Source: Gemmatimonadota bacterium (GTDB lineage: Bacteria > Gemmatimonadota > Gemmatimonadetes > Longimicrobiales > Gaopeijiaceae). From it: a stretch of 64,000 bases of DNA. The stretch covers positions 1-64,000 of the forward strand of contig JAPPNN010000021.1 of assembly GCA_028873815.1 (NCBI GenBank), read 5' to 3'. Of the stretch, positions 8,365 through 16,499 are shown in pieces (position 1 is the stretch's first letter; every line of letters begins with the position of its first letter). The translations under genes were made by a program, and so were the position numbers. The notes under the pieces are model-generated. The model worked only from the letters and a program-made list of their open reading frames with translations. It had not been told where the DNA came from and made no database searches.

Positions 8365-10092
8365 ATGCCAACAGGAACGGAAGACAGCCTTCGACGGACC
8401 CTGCGCCGCATCGATGGACGCAGCTACCCCGCATACCGGGACCTCAAGGGCAACTGGCACCTTCCCCCATACACTCTCGCGGTTCGCCGGGTCCAAGGCG
8501 ACCCCTTCGCGGCTCCCAGCAACCTCGCGCTCATCCTGGATCCCTCCACGGCGGGTTTCGCAGCCGCCGCCTTTTCCACACCGTCGCGGCGCATTGGCCT
8601 TTCCTGCCTCCTTGCGCGCACCTTCGCGGCGGTGGCCCGGCGCACACGCGGCAAGCGCGCGGGCAGCGGCAAGAGCGGCGAGGTCGGCATGGCCGATCCG
8701 GGACAGGTTGTCCTCGGCAACACGGCGGTGCTGGTCGGCGACGACGGCTCCATCGAGGCACGCTTCACGGTCGGGCTCCCCGCCGCGGGGCGTCGCGTCC
8801 TCGGCCGCACCGCCGAGCGCCTGCTGCTGGACACCCTCCCTGCGCTGGTCGAACGCTCCCTCGTCGCCCGCGCCCACGCACCCACCGAGATCGCGCGTCA
8901 CGCGGAGGCCAACGAAGACGCGGACTTCCTGCGCAGGCAGCTCGATGCGCACGGCCTCGTGGCGTTTCTCGCCGACGGCGCTCTGCTACCGCGGCGAAGC
9001 GGCATCGACGACCGCCCCCTTTCCGGCGACCGCGCCACGCCCTTCGAGTCGCCGTCCAGCCTGCGCGTCACCCTGGAGCGCCCCAACGGCCCTCCCGTTA
9101 CCGGAATGGGGATACCGCGCGGGGTGACCCTGCTCGTGGGCGGCGGCTACCACGGCAAGTCCACCGTCCTGGACGCGGTCGCGCGGGGCGTCTACAACCA
9201 CCGCCCCGGCGACGGGCGCGAACTCGTCGTCACCGACCCCACCGCCATGAGGGTCCAGGCCGAGGATGGCCGTTCGGTCACGGGCGTCGATATCTCGCCG
9301 TTCATCGGCAAGCTGCCGGGCGGCCAGGACACCACGGCCTTCTCCACCCCGAACGCCTCCGGATCGACCAGCCAGGCGGCGGCCATCGTCGAGGCGCTGG
9401 AAGCCGGCTCCCGGCTCCTGCTGATCGACGAGGACACCGCGGCCACCAATTTCATGATCAGGGACCGGCGCATGCAGGCGCTGGTGAAGAGCGACGACGA
9501 ACCCATCACCCCGTTCATCGACCGGGTACGGGCCCTTTATGAGAATACGGGGACCAGCACGGTTCTCGTCATCGGCGGTTCGGGAGACTACCTGGACGTG
9601 GCCGACCGCGTACTCGCGATGATCCGCTACCGGCCGCACGACGTATCCACGGCCGCGCAGGACGTCGCGGCCGCGCACCCCACGGGTCGCGTGGCCTCCC
9701 GCGGCGGTGTTGCGTGGCCCTCGCGGCACCGTTTTCCGGACCCTGGATCAGTCAGTCCCCGCCGGGGACGCAGACAACAGTACATCAAGGTCCGGGATCG
9801 TCGTACCGTGGACTTCGGCACCGACCGCATCGAACTCGGCGGAGTGCGTCAGATCGTCTCCCGCTCCCAGACCCGTGCGATTGCGCTGGCGCTCTCTCAT
9901 GCGCGAAAGTTGATGGGCGAAGGAATGGCTGTAGAGGACATCCTGGATTCGCTTGGCGACACGCTGGAGCGCCGCGGTCTCGACGTTCTGGACCCGAGTC
10001 GCCGCGGAGATCTCGCAGTTCCCCGCATACAGGACGTCGCGGCCGCTCTGGGTCGACTGCGAACCCTCACCCTGATTGGAGAAGGAAAGTGA
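8365..10092 (+). CDS. ABC-class P-loop ATPase (predicted, PF09818 type)
   Basis: 575 residues, the predicted 'ATPase of the ABC class' family. The N-terminal half (about 1-240) has family phrases such as LRRIDGRSYPAYRDLKG and ALILDPSTAGF. A Walker A lies at about 259-267 (GGGYHGKST), a Walker B-like LLLIDEDTAATNFM at about 353-365, and VLVIGGSGDYLDVAD follows. The C-terminal part carries VDFGTDRIELGGVRQIV. These proteins are cytosolic with unknown function; a distant eukaryotic relative binds RNA. The start codon is only 24 bases from the divergent DUF3179 start. Its stop overlaps the GTG start of the M16 peptidase, so the two are translationally coupled. Confidence 0.85.
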   Translation: MPTGTEDSLRRTLRRIDGRSYPAYRDLKGNWHLPPYTLAVRRVQGDPFAAPSNLALILDPSTAGFAAAAFSTPSRRIGLSCLLARTFAAVARRTRGKRAGSGKSGEVGMADPGQVVLGNTAVLVGDDGSIEARFTVGLPAAGRRVLGRTAERLLLDTLPALVERSLVARAHAPTEIARHAEANEDADFLRRQLDAHGLVAFLADGALLPRRSGIDDRPLSGDRATPFESPSSLRVTLERPNGPPVTGMGIPRGVTLLVGGGYHGKSTVLDAVARGVYNHRPGDGRELVVTDPTAMRVQAEDGRSVTGVDISPFIGKLPGGQDTTAFSTPNASGSTSQAAAIVEALEAGSRLLLIDEDTAATNFMIRDRRMQALVKSDDEPITPFIDRVRALYENTGTSTVLVIGGSGDYLDVADRVLAMIRYRPHDVSTAAQDVAAAHPTGRVASRGGVAWPSRHRFPDPGSVSPRRGRRQQYIKVRDRRTVDFGTDRIELGGVRQIVSRSQTRAIALALSHARKLMGEGMAVEDILDSLGDTLERRGLDVLDPSRRGDLAVPRIQDVAAALGRLRTLTLIGEGK

Positions 10093-12908
10093 ACCGTTCG
10101 AAGTACCAACCTCCGTGCGCGAGCATGCAATCCCTACCGTCACATTCCGCCGGCGTCGCCACACGCGGACGCGTGTCCGTTCAGGCGCTTCTGCTGGCCC
10201 TGGCCGCCCTCCTCCCTGCGACCGCCTCCGCGCAGGAGCCGGAAATGGTCGCCAGCGTCGAGGGCATCACCGAGTACCGCCTCGACAACGGCCTCAGGGT
10301 CCTCCTGTTCCCGGACCAGAGCGCGCCCCAGACGACCGTCAACATCACCTACTTCGTCGGATCCCGTCACGAGGGATACGGCGAGACGGGGATGGCCCAC
10401 CTGCTGGAGCACATGGTCTTCAAGGGCACGCCCAACCACCCGGACATCCCCCAGGAGTTGAGCGAACGGGGTGCGCTGCCGAACGGCACGACCTGGCTCG
10501 ACCGCACCAACTACTTCGAGACCTTCCCGGCGACGTCCGACAACCTCGAGTGGGCGCTCGACCTGGAGTCGGACCGGATGGTGAATTCGTTCATCGCCGC
10601 CGAGGATCTCGAGTCCGAGATGACGGTGGTGCGCAACGAATGGGAATCCGGCGAGAACAGTCCGTTCGGGGTGCTCTCCAAACGCATGAACTCGATTGCG
10701 TACCTGTGGCACAACTATGGGAATTCGACCATCGGCGCGCGCGCCGACCTGGAGAACGTGCCGATCGAGCGCCTGCAGGCCTTCTACCGCAAGTACTACC
10801 AGCCCGACAACGCGCAACTCGTCGTCGCCGGCCAGTTCGACACGGACGAAGCGCTCGCGCTGGTGGTCGAGAAGTTCGGCTCCATCCCGCGTCCCGACCG
10901 GACCGGCGACATGCGCATCTACCCCACGTATACCGCCGAGCCCGTGCAGGACGGAGAGCGGATGGTGACGCTGCGCCGCACCGGTGACACGAAGCTGGTT
11001 TCGCACCTGTACCACGTCCCCGCCGGCTATCACGAGGACTTTGCGGCCATCGACCTGTTGGCGTGGGTGCTCGGCAACCAGCCCTCGGGCCGACTCTACG
11101 AGGCACTCGTCGAATCCGGATTGGCGGCCTCCGTTCGCGCCGGCGCAGGTCAGCGGCGTGAGCCCGGCGCACTGACCACCCTGGCAGTGGTGCGCGACGA
11201 CGGCTCGGAGCAGGACGTGGCATCGGCGATGGCCGACGCGATCCAGGAGGTGCTCACGCGCCCCGTCACGGGCGAAGAGGTGGAACGGGCGCGGGCCGCA
11301 CGGCTGTCCTCCATCGACCGTCTCTTCAACGATTCCCGCGCCATCGCGCTGCAGATGAGCGAGTGGGGGTCCATGGGCGACTGGCGGCTGTTCTTTCTGC
11401 ACCGCGACCGTCTGCGCGAAGTCCCCGCCGAGGACGTCCAGCGCGTCGCGGTCAGCTATCTGAAGCCGTCGAACCGCACTGTCGGCTTCTTCATCCCGGA
11501 CGACAACCCCGACCGTGCGGAAATCCCAGTGGCGCCCGAGGTGGCTTCTCTCGTCGAAGGCTACACGGGTGACGAGGCGGTGGCCGAGGGCGAGGCCTTC
11601 GATCCTTCGCCCGCCAACATCGACCTTCGCACGATGTCCAGCGAGTTCGCGAGCGGCATGGAGATCGCACTGCTCCCCAAGGACACGCGCGGTGAGACGG
11701 TCGTGGCGTCGGTATCGCTCAGATTCGGGAACGAAGAGGCGCTTACGGGACGCGGGTCCGCCGGGTCGCTCGCCGCCTCGATGCTGATGCGCGGGACCGT
11801 GAACCGCACGCGGCAGGAAATCCAGGATGAGATGAACCGGCTTCAGGCGCAGGTGTCGGTCGGGGGCGGCGGCACCAGCGCGTCGGGGCGCGTCCAGGCC
11901 ACGCGCGAGAACTTCCCGGACGCCCTGCGCCTCCTCACCGAGGTCCTGCGGGAGCCCTCGTTCCCAGCGGACGAGTTCGAGACCCTGAAGGAGCAGCGGC
12001 TCGCGGCGCTGGAGGGCCAGAAGTCCGAGCCACAGCTCCAGGCAATACTGGCACTGCAGAGACACATGAATCCCCGCGAGCCCGGTCACCCCCAGTACAC
12101 GCCCACGGCGGATGAGTCGATCGCCGAGATGGAGGCCCTGACCCTGGACGACGTCACGGACTTCTACGAGACGTTCTATGGCACCGGGGCCGCGACCATG
12201 TCCATCGTCGGCGACTTCGACGACGGCGAGGCCCTGCAGATCGTCGAGGAGCGACTGGGCGACTGGGCCGCGCCGGTGACGTTCGCGCGCATCGACCGCG
12301 GATTCGAGGAGATCGCCCCCGAGGACTTCCAGATCGAGACACCGGACAAGGCCAACGCGTTCTTCGTTGCTGCGCAGACGCTCCCCATGACCGACGACCA
12401 CGAGGACGTGGCCGCGCTCACCATGGCAAACTACCTGCTCGGGGGCGGATTCCTGAATTCGCGCCTCGCGACCCGGATCCGCCAGGAGGAAGGGCTGAGC
12501 TACGGCGTGGGTTCACAGTTGGGATTCCACCCCATCGACGATGTCGGCCAGTTCATCGCATTCGCCATCTACGCTCCCGAAAACAGGGACAAGGTCGAAG
12601 CCGCGTTCCGCGACGAAGTGCGCAAGATGCTCGAGGAGGGCTTCACCGCGGACGAGGTGGAAGCCGGCATCAACGGCTACCTCGAGAACGCGAACCTGAT
12701 GCGCGCCCAGGATCCGATCCTGGCCGGTGTTCTCAGCAACAATCTCTACTTCGACCGCACCATGGCGTGGCAGGCGGACCAGGAGGAAGCGATCCGTTCG
12801 CTGACCGCCGAACAGATCAACGCCGCCGCGCGCCGCTGGATCGACCCGGAGAAGATGACCTTCGTGAAGGCGGGCGACTTCGCCAATGCCGCGAGGGTGA
12901 TCCCGTGA
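10089..12908 (+). CDS. M16 family zinc metallopeptidase, double-domain
   Basis: 939 residues, exported: hydrophobic segment at about 31-48 ending TASAQ. The inverted zinc motif HLLEH is at 104-108, and the downstream glutamate lies in ESEMTVVRNEWESG. A second, non-catalytic M16 repeat fills the C-terminal half (NEEALTGRGSAGSLAASMLMRGT, then RQEEGLSYGVGS). Length and two-repeat layout fit periplasmic pitrilysin/PqqL-type peptidases that degrade oligopeptides. I take the GTG at 10089: it overlaps the upstream stop (GTGA) and has GGAGAAGGA just before it, whereas the ATG at 10125 lacks one. A strong hairpin follows the gene. Confidence 0.9.
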   Translation: MNRSKYQPPCASMQSLPSHSAGVATRGRVSVQALLLALAALLPATASAQEPEMVASVEGITEYRLDNGLRVLLFPDQSAPQTTVNITYFVGSRHEGYGETGMAHLLEHMVFKGTPNHPDIPQELSERGALPNGTTWLDRTNYFETFPATSDNLEWALDLESDRMVNSFIAAEDLESEMTVVRNEWESGENSPFGVLSKRMNSIAYLWHNYGNSTIGARADLENVPIERLQAFYRKYYQPDNAQLVVAGQFDTDEALALVVEKFGSIPRPDRTGDMRIYPTYTAEPVQDGERMVTLRRTGDTKLVSHLYHVPAGYHEDFAAIDLLAWVLGNQPSGRLYEALVESGLAASVRAGAGQRREPGALTTLAVVRDDGSEQDVASAMADAIQEVLTRPVTGEEVERARAARLSSIDRLFNDSRAIALQMSEWGSMGDWRLFFLHRDRLREVPAEDVQRVAVSYLKPSNRTVGFFIPDDNPDRAEIPVAPEVASLVEGYTGDEAVAEGEAFDPSPANIDLRTMSSEFASGMEIALLPKDTRGETVVASVSLRFGNEEALTGRGSAGSLAASMLMRGTVNRTRQEIQDEMNRLQAQVSVGGGGTSASGRVQATRENFPDALRLLTEVLREPSFPADEFETLKEQRLAALEGQKSEPQLQAILALQRHMNPREPGHPQYTPTADESIAEMEALTLDDVTDFYETFYGTGAATMSIVGDFDDGEALQIVEERLGDWAAPVTFARIDRGFEEIAPEDFQIETPDKANAFFVAAQTLPMTDDHEDVAALTMANYLLGGGFLNSRLATRIRQEEGLSYGVGSQLGFHPIDDVGQFIAFAIYAPENRDKVEAAFRDEVRKMLEEGFTADEVEAGINGYLENANLMRAQDPILAGVLSNNLYFDRTMAWQADQEEAIRSLTAEQINAAARRWIDPEKMTFVKAGDFANAARVIP

Positions 12909-12939
12909 CCGCCGCAATTCGATAGCCACCGACGGAAAA

Positions 12940-12981
12940 GCGCCGGTCCACGGGGCGACGCGACGCCTCCTGGACCGGCGC
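12940..12981. terminator. strong hairpin between convergent genes
   Basis: GCGCCGGTCCA at 12940-12950 pairs perfectly with TGGACCGGCGC at 12971-12981, and part of the 20-base loop can also pair (GGGGCG with CGCCTC). It sits between the M16 peptidase stop and the stop of the minus-strand small gene. A T-tract is not evident on either strand, so it may act as an RNA-stabilising or Rho-assisted end rather than a classical intrinsic terminator. Confidence 0.6.
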
Positions 12982-13013
12982 CGGCGGTGGTGCGACCGGC
13001 GCGTCGGGCGCTG

Positions 13014-13319
13014 CTAGTGCAGGTGACCGGCCTCCTCCAGCAGCTCGCGAAGCCTGGCCTCCCTGTCCGGAAGCGCCGTCCGGGCAATCGCGCGCGCCAG
13101 TCTGATTCGCTCCTCCTTGTTCACCCTGTCAAGCACTGAAATCGGAGTTCCATAGCGCAACAGAATGCGCTTGGCATCGATCGCTACCGAGTCTTCCACC
13201 GCAAGCCTCCTGACGGGACAACCACAGCCGGCACAGTACGAAATATCGCCGTTTCCAAGGACACTTGCCAACGCGCACTTGTTGGTAGTCCTCGCTGTCC
13301 GGCGGGCGTCCGGACCCAT
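13014..13319 (-). CDS. hypothetical protein with C-x2-C-x-C cluster
   Basis: 101 residues, not recognised. The middle has YCAGCGCPV, a possible metal-binding cluster with an additional upstream Cys. The rest is a charged helical segment rich in Arg/Glu, ending ELLEEAGHLH. It is divergent from the DtxR-type regulator, with only 12 bases between the two starts. A promoter for one would lie inside the other, which makes regulation by that metal-responsive protein plausible but unproven. Codon use is less GC3-biased than its neighbours. It could be a spurious frame. Confidence 0.45.
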   Translation of the reverse strand: MGPDARRTARTTNKCALASVLGNGDISYCAGCGCPVRRLAVEDSVAIDAKRILLRYGTPISVLDRVNKEERIRLARAIARTALPDREARLRELLEEAGHLH

Positions 13320-13331
13320 TATCTTCCCGCC

Positions 13332-14006
13332 ATGACATTTTCCGTCCTCTCCCGCTCCGTCGAAGATTATCTTAAGGCGGTGTACTCCCTGAACGAGCGC
13401 GGCAAGGCGGCCGGAACAAGCGAGTTGGCGCGGGCACTGGAGATTCAGCCCGCTTCCGTGAGCGGAATGATCCGGCGCCTGGCCGAAGACGGGCTTCTCC
13501 AACACGAGCCCTACCGCGGGGTCCGGCTCACCCGGCAGGGCCACCGCGAAGCGCTCAAGATCCTGAGGCGGCACCGGATCATCGAGACATTTCTGGTGCA
13601 GCGCCTCGGCTACCCATGGGACGACGTTCACGAAGAGGCCGAGCGCCTGGAGCACGCCGCGTCCGAGACCCTGATCGATCGCATGGCCGACGCGCTCGGC
13701 AATCCGGCGACCGACCCGCACGGCGCGCCCATACCCACGCGGACCGGCGAAGTCGATCCCACTCCCGGCCGCTCTCTCGACGAGGTCTTGCCGGGGACAG
13801 GGGTCCTGGTCCGGTCGGTCCCGGACAACAATCGGGAGCGCCTGCGCTACTGCGAGGACGTCGGGCTGGTGCCGGGCGCGCGCGTCACGGTCACGGACGC
13901 CGATGGCGATTCCGTGGTCGTGGTCGTCGGACCGGGGAGCGAGCCCGTCCGGATCGAGGGGGCGGTCGCGCGGCGCGTCACGGTCTCGGAGTCGCCTGGG
14001 TCCTGA
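13332..14006 (+). CDS. DtxR/MntR-family metal-dependent repressor
   Basis: 224 residues. N-terminal winged helix (about 1-65): VEDYLKAVYSLNE, then the recognition helix in SELARALEIQPASVSGMIRRL and wing GLLQHEPYRGVRLT. The metal-binding and dimer domain (about 70-135) has RRHRIIETFLVQRLGY, DDVHEEAERLEHA and the family signature GNPATDPHGAPIP. A C-terminal SH3/FeoA-like domain follows (VPDNNRERLRYCEDVGLVPGARVTV). The family represses iron or manganese uptake genes when the metal is bound. No transporter is visible in the window, so the target is unknown. The next gene begins 7 bases downstream. Confidence 0.9.
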   Translation: MTFSVLSRSVEDYLKAVYSLNERGKAAGTSELARALEIQPASVSGMIRRLAEDGLLQHEPYRGVRLTRQGHREALKILRRHRIIETFLVQRLGYPWDDVHEEAERLEHAASETLIDRMADALGNPATDPHGAPIPTRTGEVDPTPGRSLDEVLPGTGVLVRSVPDNNRERLRYCEDVGLVPGARVTVTDADGDSVVVVVGPGSEPVRIEGAVARRVTVSESPGS

Positions 14007-14013
14007 CGGAATC

Positions 14014-14994
14014 GTGCTGACCCGTCTGGGCCGAGTCCCGCGCACCAGGCTCGCCAGCGTCCCCACGCCGCTGATCGCCGCCCCGGCACTCGCCGCGCAC
14101 CTGGGCACGGGGGTGCGCATCTTCGTCAAGGCCGACGACCGAACAGGGCTGGGACTGGGTGGCAACAAGGTCCGCAAGCTGGAATACGAGCTGGGGCCCG
14201 AGCGGCTTCGCGGTGTGACGGAACTTATCACGGCGGGAGGGCCGCACTCCAATCACTGCCGCGTCGTGGCGGCCGCGGCTGCCCAGCTCGGGCTTCGGTG
14301 CACACTGGTCATCAACGGCGAGGCCGCGGACCCTGCGCGCGGGAACGCGTACCTTCACCGACTCCTGGGAGCGCGCATCGTCACCGTCCCGGAGCGTCCG
14401 GACCGCGATCCGGCAATGGAGGAGGAGGCCCGTCGCGTGGGTGCGGCCGGAGGCAAGGCGCTGGTGGTCCCCGTGGGTGCATCGACCCCACGAGGCGCGC
14501 TGGGCTACGTGCACGCGGCGGTGGAAATGCGCCGGCAAATCGACGAGCCGGACCCTGCCTGGATCTTTGTGTGCACCTCGTCAGGGGGCACGCTCGGTGG
14601 CCTGATTCTCGGGTGCGCGCTACTCGATTGGCCCGTACGGCTCGTGGGGGTAAGTGCAGACGAGCCCGCCGGGCTGGCAAGGGACAAGGCGGTCGGCCTG
14701 GCACTGGACGCTGCCCGCCTGCTCGGCCGCGAGGGACTGGCCGACAGCGTCCGCGCCCTGTCCGACAGCGTCGTGACGACGGACGCGTTCGTCGGCGAGG
14801 GATACGGCGCGGCAACCCCCGAGGGGGACGAGGCTGCACGGGTCTTCGGTGCCCGCACGGGACTGATTCTCGACCCGGTCTACACCGCCAAGGCAGCGGC
14901 GGCGATGATCGCCTGGCTCAGACGAGGGCGCGTTCCCCCGTCCGACCGGGTCGTCTTCGTACACACTGGCGGACATCCGGCCCTTTTTCGCTGA
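14014..14994 (+). CDS. PLP-dependent D-cysteine desulfhydrase / ACC deaminase-like enzyme
   Basis: 326 residues, fold-type II PLP enzyme. The cofactor lysine is Lys52 in GLGGNKVRKLEYE, followed by the catalytic-loop motif GGPHSNHCR and the phosphate-binding CTSSGGTLGGL. The C-terminal part has GEGYGAATPEGDEA and LDPVYTAKAAAAM, also typical. The family includes D-cysteine desulfhydrase (to pyruvate, sulfide and ammonia) and ACC deaminase; the two cannot be separated by eye. Starts with GTG 7 bases after the regulator. A sulfide- or metal-linked role would fit the DtxR neighbour but is inference. Its end converges on a propeller lipoprotein. Confidence 0.8.
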   Translation: MLTRLGRVPRTRLASVPTPLIAAPALAAHLGTGVRIFVKADDRTGLGLGGNKVRKLEYELGPERLRGVTELITAGGPHSNHCRVVAAAAAQLGLRCTLVINGEAADPARGNAYLHRLLGARIVTVPERPDRDPAMEEEARRVGAAGGKALVVPVGASTPRGALGYVHAAVEMRRQIDEPDPAWIFVCTSSGGTLGGLILGCALLDWPVRLVGVSADEPAGLARDKAVGLALDAARLLGREGLADSVRALSDSVVTTDAFVGEGYGAATPEGDEAARVFGARTGLILDPVYTAKAAAAMIAWLRRGRVPPSDRVVFVHTGGHPALFR

Positions 14995-15012
14995 CTCGCC
15001 CGGGAGTCAGAC

Positions 15013-16326
15013 CTACGACGGCTCCAGCCCCAGCAGCCGCACCACGCGAACGGACTGAACGTCCATTTCGTCGGATTCGATGTACACCATCAACCCGTCG
15101 GGCCCGAATCCGTCGGGGATCCGGAGCCCATCGGCGGCCAGGGTACCCATGTAGTCCCCATCCGGAGTCAGAATGTCCGTCGGCCCATCGCCGTCGCCGC
15201 CGGCTCCCGCGCGCGCAATCCAGATGTGGTCCTGGCGATCGACCGCCATTTCGGCGATCACCGGAATCTCCTGCGCGAAGACCATCGACTCGACCTGCGC
15301 GAGCATCATCTCCCGCATCTGCTGCTGAAAGCCCTCGTCCATGGCAATCGAGGTCGCTGGTCCCACGATGCGCATGCGGGGACCCCCTTCGGACTCACTG
15401 AACGCCTCCCGGCGGCGCGCCCTTTCGGCTTCCATAATGGCTTCCGTCACGGCCTCGGGCGCGATCGCACGGCTCACGCTTCCGGTCACCGTCCCGTCCG
15501 GGCCGATCAGCTTGACCTCGTACGCGGTGGAGTCCGCCACCACGACGTGCCCGTCGGAGAGGACGCCGATGTGAAGTCCCGGGTCGAAGGCGCGCATCCT
15601 GCTGAAACGCATTTCCACGGTGGTCCGCCCCTGCTCGTCGCTCCCCGCCACTTCGTCGTCCGCCTCGGTAGGCGGAAGGTTCCAGGCACGGTAGAGAACC
15701 GTCTTTGGGGATCCGTCGAGCGAGAACACATCGATGGGGCGGCGATGATCCTCTTCCTCTCCGTCGCCCTCCGGCGCCTCGCCGGGCGCACCCGTTCGGA
15801 AAGTGGGACCGCCGGCCGACACCAGACGCCCGTCCGGCAGGGGAAGGAGCATCGACCCGGGCCCGCCACGCGAGAGGTCGACCGGCACGCTGCGGACGAA
15901 CTCGCCCCGCCCGTCGAAGATCTCGAAGGCGCCGGGCAGACTGAAGTCCCAGACCACGAGTCCGCCGTCATCGAGAGGCGCCGCTGCCGTGGGGCTGCTG
16001 AATTCCCCCGGGCCATCGCCCTGCGTCCCCACCGTGCGCACGTGGCTGCCATCGGGACCGATCACGACGACGCGGCGAGCGCCTTCGTCGACGACGTAGA
16101 GGTTGCCCTCGGAATCGAAGACGGTCCCGGCGATGACGCCGAAATTCTCCCAGTCCTCCCCGGCAAGGGCGCCGGTGGTGAAGACCTCCTCGGTCGACGC
16201 AACGAGTGGGATATCGACGGCGGCGTCCCCGGTGTCGGGTCCCGATTCGCCACACGCGAGGGAGGCCAGACACAGTACCGCGAGGACTGATGGGGTTCGT
16301 GGCAAGAGGGTTGCAAGGTCGCGCAT
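15013..16326 (-). CDS. 6-bladed beta-propeller lipoprotein (second copy type)
   Basis: 437 residues. Hydrophobic leader with lipobox LASLAC (Cys near 25), then an Asp/Gly-rich linker and a propeller. NHL-like repeats such as GTVFDSEGNLYVVDEGARRVVVIGPDGSHV are visible, with the phrase TQGDGPGEFSSPTA also common in this family. An insertion rich in acidic residues (EAPEGDGEEEDHRR) lies near the middle. I prefer the ATG at 16326 because it puts the leader at the N-terminus; a GTG/ATG 36 bases upstream would add unrelated residues. Unlike the propeller at 374, no small cysteine peptide lies beside it. Divergent from the S9 peptidase. Confidence 0.75.
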   Translation of the reverse strand: MRDLATLLPRTPSVLAVLCLASLACGESGPDTGDAAVDIPLVASTEEVFTTGALAGEDWENFGVIAGTVFDSEGNLYVVDEGARRVVVIGPDGSHVRTVGTQGDGPGEFSSPTAAAPLDDGGLVVWDFSLPGAFEIFDGRGEFVRSVPVDLSRGGPGSMLLPLPDGRLVSAGGPTFRTGAPGEAPEGDGEEEDHRRPIDVFSLDGSPKTVLYRAWNLPPTEADDEVAGSDEQGRTTVEMRFSRMRAFDPGLHIGVLSDGHVVVADSTAYEVKLIGPDGTVTGSVSRAIAPEAVTEAIMEAERARRREAFSESEGGPRMRIVGPATSIAMDEGFQQQMREMMLAQVESMVFAQEIPVIAEMAVDRQDHIWIARAGAGGDGDGPTDILTPDGDYMGTLAADGLRIPDGFGPDGLMVYIESDEMDVQSVRVVRLLGLEPS

Positions 16327-16499
16327 TGAGGGCAGGCCCGTGGTTGGAGGACAGTGGGGCACTCAGACAATTGGACGTTCGCGGCAGCGCCATGGTTGCA
16401 CGGCGCCGGACGGCTTTCCACAACCGGCACCGGCGCATACCTTGATCTCCCCGAAAAAGGCCAAACGAACAGCCGTACGCCACACCGTAGGAGGAATCC

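Noticed and set aside
10140-12401. Minus-strand frame of about 750 codons opposite the M16 peptidase
   Set aside because: The plus strand carries the zinc motif and the rest of the family; the antisense frame has only Arg/Gly-rich low-complexity residues.
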